Part shown: piece by piece, positions 28,249-36,708 of the stretch
Numbering within the stretch: position 1 is the stretch's first letter
How the letters are laid out: the number at the start of each line of letters is the position of its first letter
Assembly: GCF_006717095.1 (NCBI RefSeq)
Contig: NZ_VFQE01000002.1
Coordinates: forward strand, 558,001 to 622,000
Origin: Blastococcus colisei
Lineage (GTDB): Bacteria > Actinomycetota > Actinomycetes > Mycobacteriales > Geodermatophilaceae
DNA: 64,000 nucleotides
Reading direction: 5' to 3'
The notes under the pieces: generated by a model
What the model was told of the DNA's origin: nothing
Seen by the model: the letters and a program-made list of their open reading frames with translations, nothing else
Database searches by the model: none
Program-made: the position numbers and the translations under genes

Positions 28249-29220
28249 ATGTCCGCCCCCGCCTCCTCCCCGCTCGCCCTCCCCACCGCCGCACCGCGCG
28301 GCTTCCTGCTCGTCGTCCTGGCCGCCCTGTGCTGGGGCACATCGGGCATCAGCGGCGCGATCGTCGCCGAGCGGACCGGCCTCGGCCCGCTGGACATCGC
28401 CTGGCACCGCATGGCGATCGGCGCGGTGGTGCTGCTCGCCGGGTTCCTCCTCGCCCGCCGCAGACGCTCCAAGGCCGCCACCGCGCTGACCCGCCCCACC
28501 GCCGTCCGGCTGTTCCTCGTCGCCGCCGGCCTGGCCGCCTACCAGCTCGCCTACTTCGCGGCCGTCGCCTCCGCCGGGGTCAGCATCGCCACCCTGGTCG
28601 CCCTCGGGCTGGCGCCCCTGCTCATCGCCGTCGGCGCGGCCGTGCTCGGGCACGGCCACCCGGACCGGGCCACGCTCGTCGCCCTCGCCGTCGCCCTGAT
28701 CGGGCTCGTCCTGCTCGTGGGGACCTCCGCCGGCGCGGACACCGGGACGTCGGTGCTGCTGGGCGCTCTGCTCGCGGTCGGGTCGGCGCTCGGCTACGCC
28801 GTCGTCACCCTCGCGGGGGGCGGGGTGCCGCCCGGGGTGCCGGTGACCCTGGCCGGGTTCGCCGGCGGCGCCTTGCTCCTGACCCCGGTCGCCCTGGTGG
28901 CCGGCCTGCGGTTCACCACGGACCCCGTCGCGCTGGGCGTGCTGCTCTATCTGGGTGCGGTGCCCAGTGCGCTGGCCTATGGGATGTTCTTCGTCGGGCT
29001 GCGCAGCGTGCCGGGGTCGGTCGCCGCGATCGTGACGTTGCTCGAGCCGCTGACCGCGACCGCGCTGGCGACGGGGTTCCTGGGCGAGCGGCTCTCCCCC
29101 GGCGCGCTGGCCGGTGGAGTGCTCGTGCTCGCCGCCGTCGCGGGGCTGTATCTGCGGAGGATGGGAGATTCGAACTCCCGAGGGGTTGCCCCCAACCCGC
29201 TTTCCAAGCGAGCGCCATAG
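28249..29220 (+). CDS. EamA (DMT superfamily) transporter
   Basis: 323 residues from ATG 28249 (AGGAG site). Ten hydrophobic segments in two EamA repeats, beginning LVVLAALCWGTSGISGAIVAERTG and ending VTLLEPLTATALATGFLGERL. Exports or imports a small metabolite; substrate unknown. The last ~21 codons run antisense through a tRNA-Ser gene, so the natural C-terminus (…LAAVAGLYLRR then GDSNSRG...) is dictated by tRNA sequence. Confidence 0.85.
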   Translation: MSAPASSPLALPTAAPRGFLLVVLAALCWGTSGISGAIVAERTGLGPLDIAWHRMAIGAVVLLAGFLLARRRRSKAATALTRPTAVRLFLVAAGLAAYQLAYFAAVASAGVSIATLVALGLAPLLIAVGAAVLGHGHPDRATLVALAVALIGLVLLVGTSAGADTGTSVLLGALLAVGSALGYAVVTLAGGGVPPGVPVTLAGFAGGALLLTPVALVAGLRFTTDPVALGVLLYLGAVPSALAYGMFFVGLRSVPGSVAAIVTLLEPLTATALATGFLGERLSPGALAGGVLVLAAVAGLYLRRMGDSNSRGVAPNPLSKRAP

Positions 29221-29239
29221 GCCACTAGGCGAATCCTCC
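29155..29239 (-). tRNA. tRNA-Ser (anticodon GGA)
   Basis: Acceptor arms GGAGGAT / ATCCTCC with a G discriminator, anticodon loop TTGGAAA, a long variable arm typical of serine tRNA (GTTGGGGGCAAC) and T-loop GTTCGAAT. 85 nt, no encoded CCA. Its first ~66 bases overlap antisense the 3' end of the EamA gene. Confidence 0.93.
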
Positions 29240-29450
29240 AGTGCACCGGCGATGCTACCGGGCGCTGCCCCGAGGACGACGGTGCGGTCGGTCCCCGGGA
29301 CGTCGTGGGCCTCCGGCGACCGCCGGGCGCGACGGACCGAGCGCGGTGCGGCATCCTGCACCGCAGCGGTTGATCATCCGGCCGCAGGGGAAGGGTCGCC
29401 AGGCGCGGGACGGCGAGATCCGCGCACGGGCGAGCGAGAGGAGGCAGGAC

Positions 29451-29810
29451 ATGAGCGAGTCGGACAGCGGGTCGAATGAGGTGCGGCCGGAAGTGGTCGC
29501 GGCGATCGTCGGCGTCCTCCGGGGTGACGACACGGCCGATCTGCCCCAGGGCGCCACCGCCGCCGAGAAGGCGGCGGCGAAGGACGCCTACCTCTCGGAG
29601 TTCCTGGCCGAGCGCGGCAAGCGGGACCGCCAGTCCCACGCCTGGGAGCTGCTGCTGACCCGCAGCTACGACGAGCCGCCCACCTGGAAGCAGATCTTCG
29701 ACGACCTCTCCCCCGAGGTGCACGCCGAACTCGGCGAGCTCTACGACGCCCTGCCGGCCGGCGCCCAGGAGGAGTACGCGCGCCGGTTCGGAGTTCCGTC
29801 CACGGTCTGA
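29451..29810 (+). CDS. Hypothetical protein, helical, acidic
   Basis: 119 residues from ATG 29451 with GAGGAGGCAGGAC upstream. Helical, charged protein without signal peptide or membrane span; LSEFLAERGKRDRQSHAWELLLTRSYDEPPTWKQIFDDLSPEV is the most distinctive stretch. No family recognised. It lies 37 bases before the protein kinase gene and is probably co-transcribed with it. Confidence 0.7.
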   Translation: MSESDSGSNEVRPEVVAAIVGVLRGDDTADLPQGATAAEKAAAKDAYLSEFLAERGKRDRQSHAWELLLTRSYDEPPTWKQIFDDLSPEVHAELGELYDALPAGAQEEYARRFGVPSTV

Positions 29811-29847
29811 CCGCCGACGCGCCCACCGTCCGACGACCGCAGAGTCC

Positions 29848-31554
29848 ATGACCCGACCCGTGACCACGCCCGGCCGCCTCGTCGCCGGGCGCTACCGCCT
29901 GCAGTCTCAGCTCGGCGGAGGTGGCATGGGCACGGTCTGGCTCGCCCGGGACGAGCGGCTCGGCCGGCAGGTGGCGATCAAGCAGGTGCTGACGCCGGTC
30001 GGGATGAGCGCGGAGGAGACCGACCAGCAGCGCCAGCGCGCCCTCCGGGAGGGCCGGATCGCCGCGCGGTTGAGCCACCCCCACGCGATCTCGGTGTACG
30101 ACGTGGCGCTCGAGTCGGGCCAGCCGTGGCTGGTGATGGAGTACCTGCCCTCGCGCAGCCTGGCGGGGGTACTGACCGAGGACGGCGTCCTGCGCGCCGA
30201 CCAGGTCGCCCAGATCGGCGCGCAGGTGGCCGACGCGCTGGCCGCCACGCACGCGGCGGGCATCGTGCACCGCGACGTGAAGCCGGCCAACATCCTCATC
30301 GGCGAGGGCGGCCGGGTCGAGGGCCTGGTGAAGATCACCGACTTCGGCATCTCGCACGCCAGCGGCGACATCACGCTGACCCAGACCGGCCAGATCACCG
30401 GCACCCCTGCGTTCCTGGCACCCGAGGTCGCCCAGGGGCACGAGATGACGCAGGCCAGCGACGTCTTCTCCCTCGGCGCGACGCTCTACACCTGCGTCGA
30501 GGGCCAGCCGCCGTTCGGCATGGAGGACAACGCGCTCGCCATGCTCCACCGCGTGGCCGGCGGCGCCATCGTGCCGCCGCGCAGGGCCGGCTCGCTGACG
30601 GAGCCGCTGCTGCGGATGCTGGCCGCCGACCCCGCCGCGCGGCCGACCATGCCCGAGGTGCGCGACGGGCTGGCGAAGCTGGCCGCCGGACGGGACGGGA
30701 ACACCACGACGGTCCTGCTCGCCCGCACCGACCTGCGGTCCGCGCCGGGCCGGGCGCGGACCGCCGCCTTCCCGGCCGGTCCGATCACCCCGGCCTCGTC
30801 GCCGCCGACCCGCACCAGCCCGGCGCCCGAACCGGCCTCCGAGCGGGAGCCGACCGCGCCGGCGGCGGGAGCGGCCGCCGCAGGAGCAGCCGGTGCCGGC
30901 GGCGATGCCGGTACCTCCGTCGGGAACAGGCCGCCCGTCCAGCCGCCTCCCGGGCCGCCACCGCGGCCGCCGGCCGGCCGCACCGAGAAGCGCCGGCGCG
31001 GCATCTGGGTCGGCGCTGCGCTGGTCGCGGCCCTGCTGGCCGGGCTGATCGCCGTCCTGGTGATCGACCCGTTCGGGGACGACGGCGGGACGGAGGCCCA
31101 GGAGTCGCCGGCGGTGACCACCTCCGCGGCGCCCTCGACGTCCGCCGAGCCGGAACCCGAACCCGGACCCGACCCCGAAGTCGACCCCGAACCTGCTCCC
31201 GGGAACGGGAACGAGCCGGACGACGAGGCCGAGGAGGATCCGCTCGCGGCCGACAACATCGAGGACTTCCTCGACGAGTACCACGAGCTCGTGCTCGAGG
31301 ACCCCGTGGCCGCCTACGCCCTCACCGGCCCGACGCTGCGCGCCAACATCAGCCAGGCCGACTACGTCGAGTACTGGGGCGCCTTCGAGGACGTGCGCCT
31401 GAGTGACGTCCAGGCGGTCGACGGGCAGAACACCGCCACCGCCACCCAGGAACTGGTGTACCCCGGTGGCGGGAGCGAGGTCTACCAGCGCATCTTCACG
31501 CTGCTCGTCCGGGACGGGCAGCTGATCCTGGACAGCGACTTCCCCGTCGAGTGA
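29848..31554 (+). CDS. Serine/threonine protein kinase (PknB-like) with one membrane span
   Basis: 568 residues. Kinase domain ~12-270: P-loop LGGGGMGTVWLARD, ATP-binding Lys in QVAIKQV, catalytic HRDVKPANIL, DFG in KITDFGISH and APE in FLAPEVAQG. A Pro/Ala-rich juxtamembrane region (~290-380) precedes one span (~384-406, GIWVGAALVAALLAGLIAVL), a Glu/Pro linker and an extracellular C-terminal domain of ~110 residues (DNIEDFLDEYHELVLEDPVAAY). No PASTA repeats, so the external signal differs from cell-wall muropeptides. Ends at a hairpin, 31566-31613. Confidence 0.9.
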   Translation: MTRPVTTPGRLVAGRYRLQSQLGGGGMGTVWLARDERLGRQVAIKQVLTPVGMSAEETDQQRQRALREGRIAARLSHPHAISVYDVALESGQPWLVMEYLPSRSLAGVLTEDGVLRADQVAQIGAQVADALAATHAAGIVHRDVKPANILIGEGGRVEGLVKITDFGISHASGDITLTQTGQITGTPAFLAPEVAQGHEMTQASDVFSLGATLYTCVEGQPPFGMEDNALAMLHRVAGGAIVPPRRAGSLTEPLLRMLAADPAARPTMPEVRDGLAKLAAGRDGNTTTVLLARTDLRSAPGRARTAAFPAGPITPASSPPTRTSPAPEPASEREPTAPAAGAAAAGAAGAGGDAGTSVGNRPPVQPPPGPPPRPPAGRTEKRRRGIWVGAALVAALLAGLIAVLVIDPFGDDGGTEAQESPAVTTSAAPSTSAEPEPEPGPDPEVDPEPAPGNGNEPDDEAEEDPLAADNIEDFLDEYHELVLEDPVAAYALTGPTLRANISQADYVEYWGAFEDVRLSDVQAVDGQNTATATQELVYPGGGSEVYQRIFTLLVRDGQLILDSDFPVE

Positions 31555-31565
31555 CCCCGGAACGG

Positions 31566-31613
31566 CGACGGCGGCGCCCGACGGGTGCTGGACCCGGTCG
31601 GACGCCGCCGTCG
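31566..31613. terminator. Hairpin terminator after the kinase gene
   Basis: Perfect 11-bp arms CGACGGCGGCG / CGCCGCCGTCG around a 26-base loop that itself contains a GACGGGT/ACCCGGTC stem. It lies between the kinase stop and the 3' end of the convergent tRNA-Ser and may serve both. Confidence 0.65.
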
Positions 31614-31623
31614 TGGTGCTTGG

Positions 31624-31709
31624 CGGTGGCGGTGGGATTTGAACCCACGGAGGGGGTTGCCCTCACACGCTTTCGAGGCGTGCTCCTTCGGCCGCTCGGA
31701 CACGCCACC
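31624..31709 (-). tRNA. tRNA-Ser (anticodon CGA)
   Basis: Acceptor GGTGGCG / CGCCACC with a G discriminator, anticodon loop CTCGAAA, long variable arm (GTGAGGGCAACCCCC) and T-loop GTTCAAAT. 86 nt on the minus strand immediately after tadA. Confidence 0.93.
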
Positions 31710-31719
31710 GCCGAAGAGA

Positions 31720-32184
31720 CTACAGGCCTCGCTGAGCGCGGAAGAACGCACGTAGCAGCGTGGCGGACTCCTCGGCCCGGACGCCCGCGGTGACCTCCGG
31801 CCGGTGGTTGAGCCGCCGATCCCGGACGACGTCCCAGAGGGAACCCGCGGCGCCCGCCTTGGGGTCGTCGGCGCCGTAGACCACCTGGTCCACCCGGGCA
31901 AGGACGCTCGCCCCGGCGCACATCGTGCACGGCTCGAGGGTGACCACCAGCGTGCACCCGGTGAGCCGCCAGCCGTCTCCGTGGACCTGCGCGGCGGCCC
32001 GCAGGGCCAGGACCTCCGCGTGCGCCGTCGGGTCCCCGCGCTTCTCCCGCTCGTTGGCGGCTCCGGCGAGCAGTGCGCCGCCCGGTCCGAGGACGACCGC
32101 GCCGATCGGCGTGTCCCCCCACTCCTGCGCCGCGGCAGCCAGCTCCAGGGCGCGGCACATCGCGGCGTCGATGTCGGCGGTCAC
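31720..32184 (-). CDS. tadA: tRNA-specific adenosine deaminase TadA
   Basis: 154 residues from GTG 32184 (ATG at 32160 is alternative). Cytidine-deaminase fold: H55-A-E57 with zinc ligand and proton shuttle (TAHAEVLAL), and P85-C-T-M-C89 for the other two zinc ligands. Deaminates A34 of tRNA-Arg(ACG) to inosine; that tRNA is encoded in this window at 61381-61453. A TadA-associated protein follows two genes upstream at 32917-33414. Confidence 0.9.
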   Translation of the reverse strand: MTADIDAAMCRALELAAAAQEWGDTPIGAVVLGPGGALLAGAANEREKRGDPTAHAEVLALRAAAQVHGDGWRLTGCTLVVTLEPCTMCAGASVLARVDQVVYGADDPKAGAAGSLWDVVRDRRLNHRPEVTAGVRAEESATLLRAFFRAQRGL

Positions 32185-32202
32185 GAGCGCCCACCTGCGG
32201 AA

Positions 32203-32240
32203 GCTTGTGCTCTGCTTACAGCTGTAAGCAGAGCACGAGC
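32203..32240. repeat. 38-base palindrome between tadA and a HAD gene
   Basis: Arms GCTTGTGCTCTGCTTACAG and CTGTAAGCAGAGCACGAGC are inverted with one mismatch and no loop, so they make a fully self-complementary site. The right arm plus flank (GCAGAGCACGAGCGT) recurs at 56029-56043. Could be an operator, a cruciform or a fragment of another repeat family. Confidence 0.7.
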
Positions 32241-32257
32241 GTGCCGAGGTAGGTGTC

Positions 32258-32920
32258 TCACTCGGCGCCGTCCAGCGGGAACCCGACCAGCCCCGACAGC
32301 TCGGCCAGCGCGGCGGCCGGCTCGACGACCTTGATGGTCGAGAAGCCCAGCGCCCGGGCCGGCTTGAGGTTGATCCCGAGGTCGTCGAGGTAGGCGCAGT
32401 CGCCCGCCTCGATGGGACGGCCGACCGCCTCCGACAGCCGGGTCAACGCCCGCCGGTAGATCTCCGGCTCCGGCTTGCGCACGCCCTCCACCGAGGACTC
32501 GACGATCGCGTCGAACAGGCCGAGCAGCTCGCCCAGGGCGCCGACCCGCTCCATCGGCGCCACGTTGTTGGACAGCAGCGCCAGCGGCAGCCCGGCCTCG
32601 CGCAGCCTGCGCACCGCGACGACCATCGCCGGCCGCAGCTCTCCGCGCAGCGCGGCCAGCACCCGCGCGGCCTCGACGCGGTGGCCGGCGGCCAGCGCCT
32701 CGGCCTCGAACGCGGCCGAGAACCCGGCGACGTCCAGCTCGTTGCGCTCGAAGCGTGCCCAGGCATTGCTGTCGGGATCGGTGGAGTTCAGCCGCACGAT
32801 GACCCCCGGTTGCAGGCCGGCCTCCTCCTCGTAGGCGGCGAACGCCGTCATCGGACTCTCGGTGAGCACCCCGCCCAGGTCGAAGACCACCGCGGAGACG
32901 GTCCCCCCGCCGACGTTCAC
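32258..32920 (-). CDS. HAD-superfamily hydrolase
   Basis: 220 residues from GTG 32920 (GTGA overlap with the upstream TadA-associated gene). Motif I VFDLGGVLTES has the nucleophile Asp but Gly in place of the second Asp, as in the epoxide-hydrolase N-domain/haloacid subgroup. Motif II is ALLSNN, motif III Lys in GVRKPEPEIYRRAL and motif IV YLDDLGINLKPA. A helical cap lies at ~20-85. Probably a phosphatase for a small metabolite. Confidence 0.82.
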   Translation of the reverse strand: MNVGGGTVSAVVFDLGGVLTESPMTAFAAYEEEAGLQPGVIVRLNSTDPDSNAWARFERNELDVAGFSAAFEAEALAAGHRVEAARVLAALRGELRPAMVVAVRRLREAGLPLALLSNNVAPMERVGALGELLGLFDAIVESSVEGVRKPEPEIYRRALTRLSEAVGRPIEAGDCAYLDDLGINLKPARALGFSTIKVVEPAAALAELSGLVGFPLDGAE

Positions 32921-33414
32921 GGGGCCACCGCCGCGGCCAGCTCGTCGCCGAACCCGAGGCGGGCGGCGATCCGCTCCACCATCTCGTCGGCCCAGAGGTC
33001 GTCGGCGGTCACGATCGCCCGCAGCTCGTCGTGCGGCAGCCCGTCGTCGGCGAACACGTCCAGGTCACCTCCGGGCCAGCCGGACTCGTCGTCGTCGAAG
33101 GCACCGTCGGTGTCCACGCCGATGCCGTAGCGCTCGACCACCTCGGCGGCGAGCACCCACTCGAGCATGGTCGCGTCGGAGATCAACGCCCGCACCATCC
33201 CGCCCGGCCCGTGCCGCAGGACGACGAAATAGAGCCGGGAGTCCACGACGACCACGAACGGTGGCGGCCACCCGTCGGCCCCGGGCTCACCGAGGGCGCG
33301 CTCGAGCACCGGCAGCTCGTCCCCGGCGTCCTCGGCCAGCAGCTCGACCCGCCACCGGTCGCCCGGCCGGCTGACCCGGACGGCGAAGCTGGTCCGCACT
33401 CCTGGGGAACTCAT
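32917..33414 (-). CDS. tRNA adenosine deaminase-associated protein (putative)
   Basis: 165 residues from ATG 33414, whose ATGA overlaps the O-methyltransferase stop. It resembles an actinobacterial protein family encoded next to tadA: SFAVRVSRPGDRWRVELL near the start and the acidic GAFDDDESGWPGGDLDVFADDGL segment. The family has no proven activity; location two genes from tadA, in the same orientation, supports the assignment. No membrane or signal sequence. Confidence 0.75.
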   Translation of the reverse strand: MSSPGVRTSFAVRVSRPGDRWRVELLAEDAGDELPVLERALGEPGADGWPPPFVVVVDSRLYFVVLRHGPGGMVRALISDATMLEWVLAAEVVERYGIGVDTDGAFDDDESGWPGGDLDVFADDGLPHDELRAIVTADDLWADEMVERIAARLGFGDELAAAVAP

Positions 33415-34073
33415 CGCCTGCGCAGCACGGTCAGCCCGTCGGAGACCGGCAGCAGCACCGTCTCCCAGCGCGGGTCGGCGGCCAGCCCCCTGTTCAGCTC
33501 GGCCAGAGCGACGTCGTCCTCGTCCTGCGGGTCGAGCACGCGGCCGCCCCGCAGCGTGTTGTCCAGCAGCACCACACCGTTGTCCGTCATCCGGGCGTAC
33601 AACTCCTCCACGTAGGCGGCGTATCCGGTCTTGTCCGCGTCGACGAAGGCCAGGTCGAAGGCATCTTCGGCCGGGAGTGCCCGCAGCGTCGGCAGAGCCT
33701 CGCCGAGGCGCACCTCGATGCGATCGGCGAGGCCGGCCCGCTCCCAGTAGCGACGGGCCACGGCGGTCCACTCGGCGCTGCGGTCGAGGCAGAGCAGGGA
33801 GCCGTCCTCCGGGAGGCCGCGGGCGATGCAGAGCGCCGAGAAGCCGGTGAACGTTCCGATCTCTATCGCCCGGCGGGCACCGACGGCCCGGGTGAACAGC
33901 TGCATGAACGCGCCCTGCTCGGGCGCGATCTGGTAGGTCGGCGACGCCTCGCCGCGGGCCGCCAGCGCAGCGGTCTCGGCCAGCAGATCGTCGACGACGT
34001 CGTCGACCGGCTCGGACACGGCGCGCACGTAGTCGGCGAGCTCCGGCGTCAGGAGGAACGAACGCGGCGTCAT
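33411..34073 (-). CDS. SAM-dependent O-methyltransferase
   Basis: 220 residues from ATG 34073. Catechol O-methyltransferase-like class (methyltransferase family 3): SAM-binding AIEIGTFTGFSALCIARGLP (~70), acidic LCLDRSAEW, DLAFVDADKTGYAAYVEELY with metal/substrate Asp residues and DNTLRGGRVLDP. The substrate is probably a catechol-like or phenolic compound, but it cannot be specified. Divergent from tyrA with only 12 bases between the starts, so the promoters overlap. Confidence 0.87.
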   Translation of the reverse strand: MTPRSFLLTPELADYVRAVSEPVDDVVDDLLAETAALAARGEASPTYQIAPEQGAFMQLFTRAVGARRAIEIGTFTGFSALCIARGLPEDGSLLCLDRSAEWTAVARRYWERAGLADRIEVRLGEALPTLRALPAEDAFDLAFVDADKTGYAAYVEELYARMTDNGVVLLDNTLRGGRVLDPQDEDDVALAELNRGLAADPRWETVLLPVSDGLTVLRRR

Positions 34074-34085
34074 AGCCTGTAGATC

Positions 34086-35066
34086 ATGGCCGATGCCGCA
34101 GGACCCGGTGCCGCACCGGCCCCCCGCTTTCCCGTGCCGACCATGCCCGCCCCGCCGGTCGGCGTCGTCGGACTGGGCCAGCTCGGGGGCTCGCTGGCCG
34201 CGGCGCTGGTCGCCGCGGGCCGTCCGGTCCAGGGCTGGGACGTCGACCCCGCCGCCCGGGATGCCGCCGCGGCGCGGGGTGTGCAGATCACCCGGGAACT
34301 GTCGGGCGTCGTCGTCCTCGCCGTCCCGCTGACGGCCATGGCCGGTGCGCTCGACGGCCTGACGATCGACCCCGATGCCACCGTCACCGACCTGGGCTCG
34401 GTCAAGCGTCCGGTCCTCGAGAGCGTCGGCCGCACGCTCGGCGGTCGCTACGTCGGCGGTCACCCGATGTGCGGCACGGAACGCTCCGGCCACGCCGCCG
34501 TCGACCCCGGACTGTTCACCGGCGCCCGATGGGCGCTCTGCCTGGAGCCGGACACGGAGCTGCCGCGCTGGCTGCGGGTCGCGGAGGTGGCCATGGCCGC
34601 CGGCGCGGAGGTCGTCCCCGTCACGGCCACCGAGCACGACGACGCCGTCGCCGCGATCAGCCACGTCTCCCACCTGCTCGCCGCGGCCCTCGCCGCAGCG
34701 GCCGCGCAGGCCGGACCGCTCGCCCTGGCGCTCGCCGCCGGCAGCTTCCGCGACGGCACCCGGGTCATAGGGAGCGACCCCGCCTTCGTCCGGGCGATGG
34801 TCGAGGGCAACGCGGGGCCCACCGCGAGCGCACTGGCCCGCGTGCACCAGCAGCTCGCCCGCCCGTGGGCGGAGCTCGTCGCCGACGGGCACGCCGTCGT
34901 CACCCGGCAGGGGGGACGACGGACGGTGCGGGTGCCGCTGGACCGGGCCGCTCTGCTGTCCCTCGGCCGGGCCGGCGGCGCGGTCACCCACCGGCTGGCC
35001 GCCTTCGTCGAGGGCTGGGTACCCGAGGACAGGGCACCGGAGGACAGGCTGCCCGACCGGGCGTGA
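34086..35066 (+). CDS. tyrA: Prephenate dehydrogenase
   Basis: 326 residues. NAD(P)-binding Rossmann motif PVGVVGLGQLGGSLAAALVAAG (~23-44), catalytic-site His in GGHPMCGTERSG and the helical dimer domain with EHDDAVAAISHVSHLLAAAL. Converts prephenate to 4-hydroxyphenylpyruvate in tyrosine synthesis (arogenate use not excluded). Divergent from the O-methyltransferase; genes in this order (tadA, TadA-associated protein, tyrA) are also seen in mycobacteria. Confidence 0.87.
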   Translation: MADAAGPGAAPAPRFPVPTMPAPPVGVVGLGQLGGSLAAALVAAGRPVQGWDVDPAARDAAAARGVQITRELSGVVVLAVPLTAMAGALDGLTIDPDATVTDLGSVKRPVLESVGRTLGGRYVGGHPMCGTERSGHAAVDPGLFTGARWALCLEPDTELPRWLRVAEVAMAAGAEVVPVTATEHDDAVAAISHVSHLLAAALAAAAAQAGPLALALAAGSFRDGTRVIGSDPAFVRAMVEGNAGPTASALARVHQQLARPWAELVADGHAVVTRQGGRRTVRVPLDRAALLSLGRAGGAVTHRLAAFVEGWVPEDRAPEDRLPDRA

Positions 35067-35110
35067 CGGGTCCGCTGTTTCGGCCGGTCCTCGGCGGGCA
35101 GGGTGTCGGC

Positions 35111-35344
35111 ATGGACGAGACCGACATCCTGAGCCGCATCCACTCGCTGGTGGACGAGGAGCACAAGCTCCGCGAGAACGCGGAGCACACCGACGAGACC
35201 CGTGCCCGCATGGACAAGCTCGAGGCGGACCTGGACCAGTGCTGGGACCTGCTGCGGCAGCGGCGGGCGAAGCGGCAGTACGACGAGAACCCCGACGAGG
35301 CGCAGGTCCGCCCCGAATCGACCGTGGAGAGCTACCTCCAGTAA
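35111..35344 (+). CDS. DUF2630 family protein
   Basis: 77 residues from ATG 35111, helical throughout: ILSRIHSLVDEEHKLRENAE ... RMDKLEADLDQCWDLLRQRRAKRQ and a polar C-terminal VESYLQ. This is the full family length. Function unknown; the antiparallel helical hairpin suggests a small scaffold or oligomerising protein. Confidence 0.82.
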   Translation: MDETDILSRIHSLVDEEHKLRENAEHTDETRARMDKLEADLDQCWDLLRQRRAKRQYDENPDEAQVRPESTVESYLQ

Positions 35345-35411
35345 GGCCCCCTTTCAGGGCCCACCCTGAGCGTGCGAAGGGTGGGGAGGAAGGGGGTCCT
35401 TTCTCAGACGA
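35344..35411. repeat. Terminator-like palindromic repeat, family 3, copy 2
   Basis: Starts at the DUF2630 stop codon: AAGGCCCCCTTTCAGGGCCC pairing to GGGTGGGGAGGAAGGGGGTCC. It is nearly identical to copy 1 at 801-866. Sits between convergent DUF2630 and PucR genes. Confidence 0.65.
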
Positions 35412-35423
35412 GAAGGGCCGTCT

Positions 35424-36644
35424 TCAGGCCGTCCGCTGCGCCGGCCGCCGGTGTTCGGTGCCCAGCAGGGCCAGCTGCCAGAGCAGCCGGGACCGGGGGT
35501 CGGTGATCTTCCGGTCGGTCACCGCCTCGATCCGCCGCAAACGGTGCATGACCGTGTTGCGGTGGCAGTAGAGCGCGTCGGCGGCCCGGGTGGGTGAACC
35601 GTCCGAGGCGAGGAACGCCGCGAGCGTGTCCAGCAGCACCTCGCGCTCGTCCTCCGGCAGCTCCAGCAGCCCGCCGAGGGACTGCCCGACCAGCCGTGAG
35701 CTGATCTCCGGCGAGTTGCTCAGCAGCGCCTCGGGCAGCCGCTCGTCGATGGTCACGACCCGCGGGCTGCCGGCCGGCAGGGTCCGTGCCGCGGCCTCGG
35801 CCAGCCGGTAGGCCGACCCGGCGGCCGCGGCGCCCTCGACGACGGCCGAGACACCGACGGGCCCGCCGGCCATCGTCCGCAGCCAGTTCATGACCTCGCA
35901 TCCCGGCAGGGTGCCCAACGCCACGATCCCGACCTGGGCCCCGTTCCGACCGCCCCACACCGAGCGGATGCCGCGCTTGAGCAGGGCTGCCGTCGGCGAG
36001 TCGAGGGACGGGGTGCCCTCCGGTTCCGGCAGGGCGACGACGGCCACCAGCCGGCCGTCCAGCGGGATGGCGAGCAGATCCGACGCCGTCCGGACGAATG
36101 CCGGGTCGCCGCCGCGCCCCTCGAGCAGCCCGTCGAGGATCTGCTGGCGAGCGCCGTCGTCCACCCCGGCCAGGCGCCGCTGCTCCTCGCGGTACCCCTC
36201 GGCGACCGCGGCGCACTCGGCGTCGTTGGTGCGCCACACCGATCCCGCGACCTCCAGCAGCAGCGTGTCGTGCTCGCGGGTGCTGCGCCGGGAGACGTCG
36301 AGCAGCGCCTCCCAGGTGACCTGCCCGCCCAGCCGGTAGGCCCGCAGCACCGCTTCCAGGGGCATCCCCTGGGCCGCGCGCCTCCGGCCGACGTCACGGG
36401 CGTCGCGCAGCGAGGTGCGGGTGTTGCCGGACGCGGCACCGATCAACCCGTGCAGGCCTCGCTCGAGGTTGGCTCGGGTGCTGGCCCGCATCTGCTCCTC
36501 GTCGCGACCGAGCAGCTCGCGATAGGCCGGCTCCGTGCGCAGCAGGACGTCGATCATCCGGTCGGTCATGGCATCGAGCTGATCGAGCAGCAGCGGGGCC
36601 AGCTCGGCCAGCCGGGCCGCGACCTCGGGCCGGAACGGCTGCAC
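35424..36644 (-). CDS. PucR/CdaR-type transcriptional regulator
   Basis: 406 residues from GTG 36644, preceded by GGAGG at seven bases. N-terminal sensor half (~1-170, helical, LERGLHGLIGAASGNTRTSLRDARDVGRRRA) and GGDEF-like middle (~180-320). The C-terminal PucR helix-turn-helix is at ~345-395 (SPTRAADALYCHRNTVMHRLRRIEAVTDRKI). Divergent from the branched-chain-type ABC operon, 178 bases apart, so it most likely regulates that importer. Confidence 0.87.
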   Translation of the reverse strand: MQPFRPEVAARLAELAPLLLDQLDAMTDRMIDVLLRTEPAYRELLGRDEEQMRASTRANLERGLHGLIGAASGNTRTSLRDARDVGRRRAAQGMPLEAVLRAYRLGGQVTWEALLDVSRRSTREHDTLLLEVAGSVWRTNDAECAAVAEGYREEQRRLAGVDDGARQQILDGLLEGRGGDPAFVRTASDLLAIPLDGRLVAVVALPEPEGTPSLDSPTAALLKRGIRSVWGGRNGAQVGIVALGTLPGCEVMNWLRTMAGGPVGVSAVVEGAAAAGSAYRLAEAAARTLPAGSPRVVTIDERLPEALLSNSPEISSRLVGQSLGGLLELPEDEREVLLDTLAAFLASDGSPTRAADALYCHRNTVMHRLRRIEAVTDRKITDPRSRLLWQLALLGTEHRRPAQRTA

Positions 36645-36689
36645 TCGATCACCTCCTCGTAACGCGCCGCACCCAGCACAACACGAGGT

Positions 36690-36708
36690 TGCGATCACTG
36701 TGCGATCA
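36690..36708. promoter_or_regulatory. Candidate PucR-type operator: TGCGATCA direct repeats
   Basis: TGCGATCA at 36690-36697 and again at 36701-36708, one helical turn (11 bases) apart, in the divergent promoter region between the PucR gene and livG-like gene. Confidence 0.4.
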
